A DNA stretch of 64,000 bases, taken from positions 22,800,457 to 22,864,456 of the forward strand of contig NW_024040707.1 of NCBI RefSeq assembly GCF_014851395.1. The letters are read 5' to 3'. This document shows positions 12,064 through 24,450 of the stretch, piece by piece. Both the position numbers and the translations under genes were made by a program. The notes under the pieces were generated by a model that worked only from the letters and a program-made list of their open reading frames with translations, had not been told where the DNA came from and searched no databases. This DNA comes from Micropterus salmoides. Taxonomy: Eukaryota; Chordata; Actinopteri; Centrarchiformes; Centrarchidae. Position 1 is the stretch's first letter. Every line of letters starts with the position of its first letter.

Positions 12064-15000
12064 CTGTGAGAGATGCTACTCCTAAATAGAGGGGGTGGGC
12101 TCTGGGGTCTGGTGATCCCAAGGGAAGGTGGTCAGGTCTGGGACGAGCAGAGGCAGGCTGGGAGATTGTCTGCGTGTTTGCTGCTGGAGGTGGATGTGTT
12201 TGTGACGGGTTCTCCGTCTGGTGGCCATTTCTACTGCCAGGCTGAGCACCATCTGTAGACAGTTTGTTGTAGGAAAGCTGATGAAGACTGATTTTCATCT
12301 GGTAGTAAACAATAATGAAATGAACCAAATGAAACTTCCATGCTAAAGTGTAGAACAGGTAATAAGAACATTAGTCTGTACCTGGAATGACCATCTTCCT
12401 CCTGTTGATCTTAGGTGACACCAGTCGAAAGGCTGTGCTGTTTTTACATTTGACCACATGCAGCTGTGGAATCTCTGCACAGGAGTCAGTATTTTCTCTT
12501 CTCCTTACATTCTGACCTTCAACAATGACCAGCTCACACTTCTCTGAGGTGTCCACCACAGCTGTGGAGAGGGATGAACATCTTCCATCTGACGTGGATT
12601 CCCGTCTGTTTTGTGGCACTGCAACAGACCTAAAAAGGTTTGGACTCCCAACTCCCATGGAATTGCTTTTTGGTCTTTCACGAGGCTTGAGAGTCATGTT
12701 CACTGCTGAAATTTCACGTGAGCAAAATGGTAATCGGTTGTGTTTGGCAGGAATCACATCTGACTGTTTAGGATCATTGAAACTCGACAACGCTTTGTTA
12801 GTGTTTATCCCACTTTCTGCTGCTAAATTTGTCCCATTCACATTGTGTAAATTGCCATAAGTGTTGGCAGAGTGTGCATCCCTTGGTTCCCTAAATGGCA
12901 GAGAGGTCGTTTGAATCGTCTTTTCTGGTAGCCCACCACATTTTAAAACATGTGTTCCCCTGTAATCCATACAGGGGGCAGTGTTTGTATCTCCTGGTTG
13001 CCAATATGTAACAGTGTTCATTTCTCCTGACTCCTTACAGATGGCTCCACTGACAGAGGAAGACGACTGGTGTTGCATTCCAGGATCAAACCACATTCCT
13101 TGAACATTACACCAGGGATCCCCTGCTTCAGTCTCTGGTAGCATGTGTCTGTCATCACACTGTGAGAAAACCCTATCCTCCACCACCACAGCTAACATAT
13201 TGCCCCTCTCTTTTTCCTGTCCAAAGGTGACAGGGTTTTGTATAGCAGCCTGGTAGGAGTCCCTGTATCGACACCTCAGCTCCTGAGCTCTCGAAACATT
13301 TCCGCCTTGTCTTCTCCTCATGCACGGAGTACAGGGTTTCTCTGAGAACCGGACAGTACGGACACACTGAGAAGGTTCAAGGGATTCAGGGTGAGTGTGA
13401 TAGGATTGGGATTGGGAATGGTGGAGAGCAGATGAAGGTGCTGTTTCTGCGGAGATGTTAGGCCTTAATGATACAACCACCTCTGATCTAGAATGAATTT
13501 GTGTTTGTGGTTTTGTAGGTAAAGGCACGAGTGATTGCGACTGTGCTTGAGGGTCTGTCTGTGTGTTTGGCTGTCTTTGTGTTTGCCTGTATGACTCCAT
13601 TTGCACATGTGTTTGTCTGTGTGGATGTCTTTGCATTTGTGGTTCAATTTTTGTGTGTGGTTGTATTTGTACTTCTAATTTCTGTTGTTCTGGAGTTGCT
13701 GACTGAGCTTTACCAAAAAGCATAGTTGCCTGCAGAATATCAATATAATCTCCTTCTGCAACAATGTGGTCCGCTGGCCCACTCCTGCGTATTTCTTGAG
13801 AGTTTGTATCTTTATATCTATCTGTTAAGCCCTTATGTTCACCTTTGCACCTGTTTGTATCTCCACTATCAGGGGTGCATGCACCTAAAACAGGGCTTGT
13901 TTTTGTACCTGTATTTGGATCTGCCCCAGTAAAACAACTGTCCCATGTATTAGGGGACACCCAGCCAACAGGCTTAGGCTCTGTTTCAGTTTCTTTCCCT
14001 TTGACCGGCCTAGATGAAGAAGCAGCCCTGGTATCCACCAAGCAGAGTGAGACAGCAATGCCGTGCTTTGCTGGACATATTCTGGTCTCTACAGAGAAGG
14101 TGGAGGGATGTGAAGAAGATGTTAAAATTGAATTTTGAATGGTTACAGGATACTGTTTCGTTGCAGATTCCTTTGAAGAGGAAAAAGGAACTGAAAAATT
14201 TGATGAAGAATTCTCAGGAAAATGAGGAAGAGGTGGAGGGTGAGGATGCAGAGGTGCTAAAGGAGGATATGAAGGAGGAGCAGAGGCCATGCTACTCCGT
14301 GCACACAGTGACACGTCCACAAATTCAGGCACGGCCACCCGTTCCCATGGTAACCTCACCACGCCCTGCTCGGTGGCAAGCAGGCATTGGCTGAGAGGCG
14401 TTCCATGGCGGCCCTGGTTGATGTCTACTAACCAGTCACAGCTGAATATACAAGGATAGGAAGTTTCAGGGATTGGGGTCTCCTCGACTACCTCCACTCT
14501 AAGCCCCTCCTCTTCCAGGAGGCTGCAGACCACGATGCGAGCTGACTGGTCACAGAATGTTGCCACCTGGAGGTAAAAGTCGCCAGGTTTAAGTAGCAGG
14601 GGGTTGATGGGAGCGAGGTGGATGACAACTTGGTCATGCAAACATAGAGGCCAGCCCTCACACTGGAAAAGTACATCAGAGTATTGAGCCTAGAAGGGGA
14701 CAAGGATAATGACAGTATAGGGTTTCAGAAATTACAAGTACATCAACATTTTTGTCTATATTTATTATTCAGCAAGAATATCACAGGGCAGCTTTCTTTC
14801 ATATTAACAAATTTAGTGAATGTAAGTCTCTTTAGACTCACACACAGGCTTAGCACACCACTGTGACTTACACATGCAGCCTGCTGCACAGTGTCTAAGA
14901 TGTGCTTGGCTGGGACCAGAAAGTCCAGCAGGCACCGCAGGGCATCTCCCTGATAACGACAATCGATGACTTGGAAAAGCTGGCTGAGAAGAGTAGGGGC

Positions 15001-15069
15001 GGTGGCCTCGAAGGGCGGGTACAGCTCTGACAGCAGGTTCTGGATTGAGCCCTCCAGAGAATCAAGGTT
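12064..15069 (-). CDS. RhoGEF of PLEKHG4/PLEKHG4B/ARHGEF40 (Solo/quattro) family, partial
   Basis: Three exons: 14872-15069, 12382-14689 (2308 nt) and 12064-12252, joined in phase 0 and phase 1 with consensus borders, giving about 898 residues. The conserved N-terminal region is plain: [39 protein letters not shown] and KPGDFYLQV match the start of ARHGEF40 and PLEKHG4B. These proteins are Rho guanine nucleotide exchange factors acting on the actin cytoskeleton. The rest of the large exon is low in complexity, rich in Ser, Pro, Thr and Gln, with a Gln/Thr/His run near 13500-13680. The start Met lies upstream of 15069 and was not found. The CRAL-TRIO-like, spectrin, DH and PH parts are absent; exon three ends in phase 1 at a good donor, so the gene goes on into the sequence lost at the gap. 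Which paralogue it is stays open. Confidence 0.85.
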
Positions 15070-15121
15070 CTGAAAACACAAGAGAGAGAAAGCAGAGGCT
15101 AATAAAAGCTTTGTTCATCAG

Positions 15122-15440
15122 TAGGGTTGCACCGATCCCATTCTGAAATCAGATTTCGGCCCGATACTGACTCAAACAGATAGATCAGGTAAAAGCGGGC
15201 CAATATATGGCGGTGATCTATTCAATGCAATTATGTGCATACTATGCGCCAGCAGTGCGCCGGTAGACCCGGACATTTTGCTGGGAGAGCTAACATAGCA
15301 TGGAGGGAGCTAAAAAATAAGGTATTAAGCAGTTTGGAGTTATTTCAAGCTCGATCAAGCCTAATGTTTCCTTACACGTGAATGATTTACACATGAATCA
15401 GTGTCTTTCTCACAGTGAGGAATACAGCTTATTCATTTTA
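15122..15440 (+). mobile_element. Probable hAT-type DNA transposon remnant
   Basis: The segment opens with GTAGGGTTGCACCGATCCCA and soon has TTTCGGCCCGATACTGA. This resembles the terminus of fish hAT (ZBED-like) elements, which begin with a near-identical GGTGCACCGATC motif. A little inside, codons reminiscent of the BED-finger start of the transposase (a tryptophan/phenylalanine motif after an ATG-GAG) are visible but broken. I did not find the opposite terminal repeat. Confidence 0.5.
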
Positions 15441-15669
15441 CACTTGTGATTTGAAGAATACCTTGCCATGTGATAATTTGTGACTTTCACTTTTCTCCCA
15501 CCTATCCTATGTTTTGCTGGAAGCACTGGAAGACAATGACATAAACAAGCCAAGACAATATGACATTTCCACCTCAATTAAAGAAGCAAACAATGAAGCA
15601 CTACTGTTACTTATTCAGTTTGCTTTTAGAAGTAAACAGTCATGCCTTTTGAATGAAATTTAAATCTTC

Positions 15670-15900
15670 ACTGCAACGAAAAATTATTTTTGTTATCGTT
15701 TAATCTGCAGATTACTTTTTCGATGAATCAATCAGTCACTAAAATGTCCATCAGAATTTACAGGAGCTCAAGGAGATAAATTGACATTGTTAGTTTTGTA
15801 TTGAATAATTACATATTTAATTCACAATGATATAAAACAGAGAAAACCTACAAATCATTACATTTGAAAATATTCAGTTACAACATATAACAATTTTATG
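15670..15900 (+). repeat. Dispersed teleost repeat, copy 1
   Basis: The stretch CTGCAACGAAAAATTATTTT, then a TTAATCTGCAGATTA-type segment, an AAAATGTCCATCAGAATTT block and GAGCTCAAGGAG follow the order of a very common percomorph repeat. Similar blocks in the same order appear at 26665-26810 and 32575-32710. It is non-coding. Confidence 0.55.
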
Positions 15901-16475
15901 GATTTTATTAGATTTTGCTTGATAAATGATGTCAAACTCTAAAATAAAAAATGGAAAATGTATTACTTAAGGCTCCTGTAATGTACAGAAATCCTAAACT
16001 ACAAGAAACCTTGAGTCTGTCAATTTCATCTCACTGGCATCTCACAGTAAATTACACATGCCTTGTCTGCAACCTCGTGACCAGCTGAGAGAATAGCTAC
16101 ACAAACACAAACACTCTACACAAACATGTAGTCACCCAGCCTGACAGCTAACAACCAAGTAAACACAATGTGTGATGGCTGGTCTCAAGGCTAGCTCGCC
16201 TCCTGGTTTATGGTTTCACATTCCCTTTGACCTGAACTCACGTCCTGCTGCCCACTTTTAGGCCCTGCTTTATTTAGCCCAGCAAAGGCCACTGCAACAA
16301 ACCTCGGCGTTATTGTATACATGTAGAGATATATGGAATGCATGTGTTCAGTTTCATTTACTGTATGAGATTACATCAATATCAGTGTAGAAGCAAGTAA
16401 ACGGAGAAGGCATGTGAAAATCCTTCTTAGTTTAAAAATCATCCAGTCTTGAGTTGAATGAATCATTTAGGTTAA

Positions 16476-16620
16476 AGGAATGGTTTGACATTTTGGAAAA
16501 TACATTTATTCACTTTCCGGCAGAGAGTTAAATAATAAGTTCGATACTGGTCTCATATCTATTTGTTAAAATAATTCCACTGAACTTAACTGTTCCCAGC
16601 TGTGGTGATGAAGAGAGACA
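16476..16620 (+). repeat. Dispersed teleost repeat, second family
   Basis: TTAAAGGAATGGTTTGACAT, then CATTTATTCACTTTCCGGCA and GAGAGTTAAAT, follow the order of an abundant perch-like fish repeat. A short related piece (CACTTTCTTGCCGAGAGTTG) is at 53436-53490 in the first kif5a intron. It has no coding content. Confidence 0.5.
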
Positions 16621-17689
16621 GACATGGATTACAGTAGGGATACGGAAACAGAGAAGGGTGTGTTGGGGTGTGATGAAATATGTCCCCTCAGACTAACACT
16701 GGCTCACTGCCTCTTCAGCACTGCTAACTGGCGTGCATCTCCTTCTCTGCACCCTTGAAAAGGAAAAATGTACCACTCTGGCTCTTAACAGGACTTAAGA
16801 CTGGTAGGATCTGCACTGTAACAAGTGGACATTATCACTCAATTATTTTTGCTATTCTGTATTGTGGCCCTATATGTTTGTTGTGTCTATCTGCTTCTGC
16901 CTGTTTCTTTCAAGCAACAATGGTCATCCACCCTCTCTGTCTTATCCCCTTACATTATGATCTAAAAATGCTGGACTCTCAACCAGTCCGCAGCCCCCAC
17001 AGCTCCAGAAACAACACTGTGACTCAGAGCTTTCTGGTCAGTCCTACCACACCCCGTTGGAACAAAACACAGATATAGTCATCGTGAGGATAATGGTGAT
17101 CAAATAAGATGAAAGTGAACATGGTGATAATATGTACTATAAGAAATTCAGTCCACAGCTCACAAGATTTAAATGAAATGTTTTCCCATTCTAAAGAATG
17201 AAATGAGCACCTGCTTCATCAACTCTTAAATAATGTTACTAAGCCACAGTGTTTTTTCTCAATTGTCAGCGAGGGAGGTCTGTGTTTCTTTGCAAAGCCG
17301 ACTTGGAAATTACAGAAATTTAAATGTGAGAAGAAAACAAAATGTTGCGTTGGGTCCCCTGGCAATGGTGATAAATGAATAAACAAAATAAGGCTAGAAA
17401 TGCTTTGGAGTGCTTACAAATAGAGAGTGAAATTTTACTTAGAGTGTAGTAACACTGCTGGTAATATGAGTCAGCTGTGAGAAGGAAGACACCAGTCAGG
17501 GCTACTATATGTCTGCTTACAAGAATACATGTGAAGGCTGACTTGCAAATGTAATGCTGTTTGAAGCTGTTACCAGTTACCATGCATTGTTGAGTGTGTA
17601 TTTTTTTATTTTCTTGTTTATTTGTGTCCTTCTGCTCAGGCCAGCTCACTGTTGCTCTATACAAACACCCTGATCTCAATTTCAGTTAA

Positions 17690-17775
17690 ATTAAATTTAA
17701 TTCAAAGGGGCTTTATCGGCATGGAAAACAGACATTTACCTTGGATTTAAATGCATTTAAAGATATATGTTTTGT
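17690..17775 (+). repeat. LINE 3'-tail-like repeat, copy 1
   Basis: AATTCAAAGGGGCTTTATCG followed by GCATGGAAAACAGA matches in order the segment at 24345-24430 (AATTGGGGCTGTATATGCAT, then GGGAAACAGAAG). I read both as copies of one dispersed fish sequence; the second copy is attached to LINE coding remains. Confidence 0.5.
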
Positions 17776-19505
17776 ATGTACATAAGGAACTCTGTCACTC
17801 AATGAAAGAAATGCCGATGCTTACATTACTGCGGATAAGATGTCCCAGTGCGGGAGCTGAGGACAGTTTGAATATCTCTGTCCTGTATCATTATGAAACA
17901 GAAATAGTCTCTGCACATTCCTGATGTCAAACAAGTTCCTGCCTGGACAAGAACCAATATTTAACGATGAAAAAAGGAAAGCATGCATTGTGACTTATTA
18001 CATTCTTGTGGGACATTTATCACCTTATACAGTTTGTCTTCAATTGTGACATTATGTTTTGTTTTAAATGTTTTTGGGGAATTTAGCATTTTTCATTTGA
18101 TAGTATCTGTTACAGAGTGACAGGAAATGTGGTGAGAAGGAGAGGTGACGACATGGTAAACAACATGAACTAACTACATCCTGGAAAGAATTAAAATATT
18201 CACATTGTATTTATAAGAGATAAACTTGAACTTGAATTCAGTGGTTTTAAGAGTTTGCTATAGAAACCAAATAAACTGTAAAACAGTTTTATATTTGGAT
18301 GCGACACTCCATGATTGCAACTGTCCATTAACTTCAATAGCAAATTAATTTTGTCTTTACTTATTATTTAAATAACTATGGTACCTCCCCTCAGTTTATT
18401 AAGTTTATTAGTCCAATGAAGTATCATCAGAAATATTCAACAAATGCCTGAGAAATATGTGAAGCACAATAAACAAAACTGATGTGATCTGGCTAAACTT
18501 CAAAGCTCTACAGACACTGATACTGCCTCTAAATAAGCATGAAAGAATCCATTTCCTGTGTTTACTTCTGCGGTTTTTCAATGTAAAAAAAGAAACAAGC
18601 TCATATACACAGCTTCCCCCCTGGATTACATAGACTACTTTAAATGGTTTTCCTGCTGCCCACAGAAATAAGAGCTGAGGGACAGACATGAATATATGAA
18701 CAGGAAGTAGTTCTCTCATCCCAGGTCATTATTATGACTTCCGTGAGCATTATGGAATTATGTATACCCAACAATCTTGACTTTTGAGGAACTTTAAAGA
18801 ACATATTATATTCATATGTGTTTTAGACAGAAAACTGTGTGCATTTAATCACAAAACTGGACATGAAAATCTAAATGAGAGTTTCTAGTTTATTAAAGTG
18901 ATGAAGCTACACCACTTAAGACACAGCATCAGCAGGTGTGACCTGTGTCTCCAGTCATGGCTTATTAACTCTTTTCTCTTCACTTTAGATATAACAGTGA
19001 TATATTCATGTAAGATATCTGATATTAAACTGGCAGTGAACACAAAGCATTTTTTGGCAGCATTTCTTTCACTCCTAAAGTGTTGTTTCTTTTGAACATG
19101 AAGATAAATCGCCTTACATGTGTCCTTTTAATCACATTCAAGTCTTTCAGCTCAGTTGATCATGCTTACAGTGACAAATTTACTTATTGTACAACTCAAA
19201 CAAAGTAGCGAACACTGGAACAAATTAACACATGATTTAAATACTGTTAGGCTACTGTTTGGAGAAGACGTTTGGCCTGCTTACAACCTCAGACTTTCGT
19301 GTGAATTTTTGAGTGTACAGAAGCAGACTCATAAAACCATGCCCATTATCTTCACCGTTGTATACCCTGCTGTGCCTCATTAAAATCAGAGGAAGTATGA
19401 AAGCTCCTTAATTTGACTTTTAACCTTCTGGATAGATACTGGCGGTGAACATTTTTAGTTGCTTAGTCAGTAAGAAGCCAATGTCGTTTCCAGACCAAGC
19501 CACAG

Positions 19506-19541
19506 CTTAACATATTTGCATTGATGTGCAAATATGTTAAG
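19506..19541. repeat. Perfect 15-bp inverted repeat, 6-nt loop
   Basis: The arms 19506-19520 (CTTAACATATTTGCA) and 19527-19541 are exact reverse complements around TTGATG. There is no downstream U-run or other sign of a terminator. Confidence 0.9.
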
Positions 19542-20581
19542 ACTGCTATTACTTCCCACCAAGTTGAGTATTGCCACCCACTGCACAACAAAACTGCCTA
19601 AAACTATATGTACAACATCAAAAACAACAACAACAAAACCTTCATACAGAGGCTTTTTGCATCTCTGCACAGCAGGAAGGACACCTTCACTAACATCTGC
19701 GTCACAGCACTCTGATGAACTGCTGTTTTCAGCCTGCTGCTCTGTTGAGCCATTCACTGAAAATGACAACTTTGACAAAATGACAGCGCCTCTCGGCACA
19801 CGTGCCCTGACCAAGAAACACCAATAGTGACAGACAATCTTAACTATTTTGTTATTTGGAGGAAAACTCAATTGTGCAGTAAACAGATTAGTGCTGATGC
19901 AGAAGTTGTGCAGTGACAAACCCCAGAACAATCGATAAAGCACAGAAATACTTAACACCAGACAAAAAGTAAAGCAGACAGATGCCTACAAAAGTTGAGA
20001 TTCTTTAATGGGGAAGAAGCAACATGTCAAAACTATTCATCATGTTTTCTGAAAACAACAAACTTACTTAAGTAGCTGATTAGCATCATGAAGGCACTAT
20101 ACTTGTACTATGTCTTTGTTTTCAAAAGGAGATGGAGGAGTTTAACCTTCGGTGTTGTGTCTATTTTTTCATTATTTTTAATTGCTATCCTTAAATTACC
20201 TTTATTCTTTATCCTCATATCTTTTTTCTTCACCATCACTGTAGACAATATTATAATTTGACATTGCAAATAAGCATAAATCTGATTAAATCAGAGGAGC
20301 ATGTCCTTGCTTTGATGTTTAATGCTAGTTTATTGGCTCCCTAGATTGTTGCTGCCTTAAACAACAGCCCAAACAGAGATTTAAAATGATAATATGCACC
20401 TTCTCAGATCTTTTCAGGTTGCCCAAAAACATCTGATATGTCTCTTGAACCTTTTTTGTGTAAATAATTTACTATTCAAGGCTATTTACAGCTTGGAAAT
20501 CTGCCGCAGAAAAAGAGATTACACAGAGAAAAGGTACCAAATTCCATCTTTAGTAAATGGATGTACTGAATAGATACAACG

Positions 20582-20628
20582 TTGTACCTTTTAGCCTAAA
20601 AGCTGCACCTTTAGGCTAAAAGGTACAA
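20582..20628. repeat. Perfect 19-bp inverted repeat, 9-nt loop
   Basis: The arms 20582-20600 (TTGTACCTTTTAGCCTAAA) and 20610-20628 pair without a mismatch around a nine-base loop. The length and perfection suggest a recent origin or a structural function. Confidence 0.92.
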
Positions 20629-23600
20629 AGAGAGCAGCAAAAGTTCTTTTTCTTGTCTTTATCCATTTCTTTTTCTAAGTGCAACATCTTGTGGCTCGCT
20701 ATCTCAACACACCCGGTGACACCCAAGCACAAACCAAATTACACTAAGGTTGGTCATAAACACTGGCTGAGTAGAGCTAGTGTACATGACCACTGAACCA
20801 CTGAGACAGCCAGACAGTATATTTTGTAGCTTCACAGGGATCAGCAAATCGGAGCTTACGGAAGGAAAACACTAATCATGAGGGCCTTGATCAGCAGGAC
20901 GGTTTGAAGGTGGCTGTAAAGTAGCAGTCAGGAGGCAGTGAGGACTGTGTTTAAGTTATTAAAAACACGTCAGTGAATTATGAATGAGCTGAGACTTTAA
21001 GCACGTCTTTAAACTCACCATGAGTGAGTTGACGTGTCTGCGCTGTGTGTGTGTGTGAGGCGTGTTATTACATCAAAGTGTGGCTTAGCTTTCACTGACA
21101 CACTCAGCTCATCTGTAATTAGCCCACAGCTGCTTAATGTAAGTCACACTGGCAGATTTCATAACAAACAACAACCAGAAATGATCACTTAGATACAGGA
21201 AAAACAGGTGAAAACCAAGATGAACTACACCCAGTCATGCAGTAATCAGACCTGACATCAAAATATATCTATATATACTATAAATACTTTAAATATATCA
21301 TGTTAGATCCTAATATTGCGCAGACACCTATACATCCAGTTATTATCGCACTAACTGGGACTTCATATAAAGCTCTGATATTTGATTGTATTCATATGAT
21401 GTGCAGCTCTGCAAAAACCTTGGCTGAAACATACTATTAGAAACGCTTTGATGCACTGAATCTCAACACTAGGCAGGGAAATGATCAGTATATATTTTGG
21501 CCAGAGAGTAAAAATTAACACTTTGCAGTTGTCCACACTCATCAAAGTTAAACACTTTAAACAGCTCAGTCAGTGAGTCATGTCAACTCAAAGTTAGTGT
21601 CATTGAAAAGTTCTCTGTATCTTCAGACATGCTGTGTACTCTGAATGCAGATGCCGCGTAGTTCCTAGCCAAAGCAACATAAACGAGCGGGCTCCAGGTA
21701 AAGGCGAGGTGATGATTTGTAGGTTTGCAAACAGAGCTTTTGAGCTGACTGTTGTGTATTTCCATTGAATCACCAGGAGGGGACAAGATGTCTTTCTGCT
21801 GAGAGAAAAAGGATGCTCTGTGTAACCTGGTGAACACAGGAACAAATAGCCAAACATTGAGGTCACTCCCAAAACAGGAATAGTCGTGTTAATGGACTCT
21901 GGCTTCAACGACATGGCAAATATGCAGGAAACAGGGCGGGAAAATCACAGCGGCACACACACACACATAGAGTGTGCCAAATCAAACCTACAGGAGAGCT
22001 AGGCGGGCATTTTAAAATTCAGCTGTCTACATAACATCCTCCCAGTCAGTGGGTTCCAAGCAAAATCTACTTTATGTACAACCGGGCACACCCTCTCTGC
22101 AACCGAGGTAGGTGTAACAACAACAACAAAAATCATCAGAATAAGGAGGCTGAGACTCTCAACAGACCAAAAAAAGAGTGTTTCAAACTCCAAATCCGTA
22201 CACAGATTCCCAATTTCACCTCCCTGATGCTGTAGGGTAGGATGTATTTTTCACACCAGATCTATTTTAGCTCCTGCATGACTCACATGCCAGTAAATGG
22301 GGATCCAGGAAGGAGGCAGATACAGTGGCTGGTTTGTGAAATCTGCCTTAATGCTCTGTAACCTGAGCCCTTCACCTTGAGTCAAAACACTTCAGGAGAG
22401 AGCAGCAGCCAGTGTAAGCTATGAGAGCTATGCTGTACGTTGTACACAGAGTACATGCACGTTTTAACATAAAAGGCTACTTGTCAGGACGTATTAATAT
22501 TGACTGAAGTAATATTTTAAAAGGAGACAGTGCTGTAACTGCCATGTCTTATATGTTAAGGACATTCTACATTAATTTAAAATGTGTTTAAAATAGGCAA
22601 GGTATGTATAACTAGTTAATCTGCATGAGAAAATAGTGAGAAATCTGATGTCTTCAAATTACTTTTTTTGTCTGAAAAACAGAGCAATTCCTCACATTTG
22701 AGCATCTTGAATCAGCTAATGTTTTTGTTTTATAAATTGTATCTATCAAAACTGTTAATTAATTTTCTGATGATAGTCTAATTCATTAATTCAACTTGTT
22801 GTTTTAGAACTAAAGTGACTTCACGTCACCATATAAAGTAGAAGTAACATAAAGCACCTCATCCTTCGCTGTCATCTCACAGAGAGGCTATGACAGGAAA
22901 ATGATGGATTATGAGTTGAACGCCAGGAAGCTGAAACTCCACAGGACATCTAACACCTTTAGACAGGTTGTTATAATACTGTAATATAGATACAAGCTCA
23001 GTATTTGTCAGAAGTCTGCCAACAGATGATATTAGCAAAATAAATCAATACCAACCAACAGCTCTTACACTGTTAGTAACAGCTATAACAAGAGCCACAG
23101 AGGAGAAACACTTTAAAATTAAATTATGCAATGTTATTTAAAAACTATACGTTTTCATTAATTCAGTAGTACATGCCAGTTTAAAAAGTATGATTCAAGG
23201 GTGACAGATATAGCAAAAAATCCAAACAAAAATGAGAAAATCTTGTGATCACTCATCAAAGACAGAACAGAATGGAAGAAATAGCACAACCAGAGCAGAT
23301 TGTCACATTACCATCTTCCTTTCTGCATGCTGTCAGATAATCCAAAAGGAGTGATAATCTACAGAGCTACTGTTCCTGCTCAGTGGCTGCTGGACCAAAA
23401 TAAAATCCATTCTTCCCGACACTCGTTCACAGCTGAGTGAATGAGGACAACCTTAAGCCAGCTGGATGAGCGTTCGTCAAGTCCTAAACTGAGCTGCACT
23501 TAGTCCTTGATTTGTCTTGTTTCCTCTCCCTCTGTCTCGTGTGTCTCTGATTAACTGTGCTCTCTCTGCTTTCTGTCTCTGCTTCTCTGTGCTTCTTTGT

Positions 23601-23681
23601 GTTTGCTCTCTCCCTCTTGCAGCACCTTGAGTGCTGGGTGCTGAGAGGAGCAGTGTGAACAAACATGAGGAGAGCTGAGAG

Positions 23682-23689
<8 letters not shown>

Positions 23690-23719
<30 letters not shown>
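23690..23719. repeat. (GA)n microsatellite
   Basis: About 15 uninterrupted GA units, inside a longer purine-rich stretch (about 23660-23810). Confidence 0.95.
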
Positions 23720-23724
<5 letters not shown>

Positions 23725-23784
23725 GGGAGAGAGGGTGATAAAGAGTGAGATAGGGAGATGGAGAGAAAGAAAGAGAAAGGGCGA

Positions 23785-24440
23785 GAGGGAGAGAAAGAGA
23801 GGGAGAGATTAGAATGTTATCTGGCCCTAAAAAGAGATTATGAATTGGCAGAATATCTCTCTACTTTCAGAGTTAGAAATCAGAGACAGATTCTAACCAA
23901 GTACAGGCTCAGAGGCCACAAATTGGCAATCAAAATAATTTAAGACACGAAAAGGTATGGCATCCAAAAGAAATCTGTGTGGTCACTGACAGGTAAGGTT
24001 GAGACAGAGATACACTTCCTACTACAATGTAAAATATTCAGTGAAATAAGGAACGTTTACTTACTTTAAGTTCGACTCTGTAATTTCAGATTTCAAATGG
24101 TTAAAACCTCTCAAAATTAAAATTAAGAATGTCCCTCACAACCTGAGGGACATTGAATGACCTACACACACACACACACACACATTCTGTGAATTGGTGT
24201 TTAATTTGGTTGGCAGTGGCTTTTTGGTATCAAGGATAAAGTTCCTTGATGGTATTATAGGTTAATTACGGCCATCTTATTGAGCTGTTTGTGTGTGTGT
24301 GTGTGTGTGTCTCTCTCTCTCTCACTCTCTCTCCTCCTCTCTCAATTTCATTCAATTCAATTAATTGGGGCTGTATATGCATGGGAAACAGAAGTTTAAA
24401 TTGCTAAAGCAATTGAGAAAAAAATATGTATATATATACA
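23785..24440 (+). mobile_element. Decayed LINE fragment, C-terminal ORF2 end and 3' tail
   Basis: A plus-strand frame reads CYLALKRDYELAEYLSTFRV and TKYRLRGHKLAI, typical of the end of a fish non-LTR ORF2. After a break another frame reads GKVETEIHFLLQCKIFSEIR, a Cys/His-type end motif I recognise from the same proteins, then HNLRDIE. A CA/GT/CT-rich 3' region follows and ends in the tail repeat at 24345-24430. Stops and frameshifts show it is inactive. A Tc1-like remnant abuts its 3' end. Confidence 0.65.
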
Positions 24441-24450
24441 CATATACACA

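Larger units (their letters stand above)
17780..23640. other. Non-coding stretch without recognisable genes
   Basis: AT-rich sequence; no open frame matches a protein family and no spliceable conserved exon was seen on either strand. Two perfect inverted repeats inside it are listed separately. A first or second exon of the RhoGEF-family gene could be hidden here, since its start codon is not found below 15.1 kb. Confidence 0.5.

Noticed and set aside
14014..14394. 126-codon plus-strand frame
   Set aside because: It is antisense to the large RhoGEF-family exon, whose minus-strand frame continues unbroken from a conserved domain.
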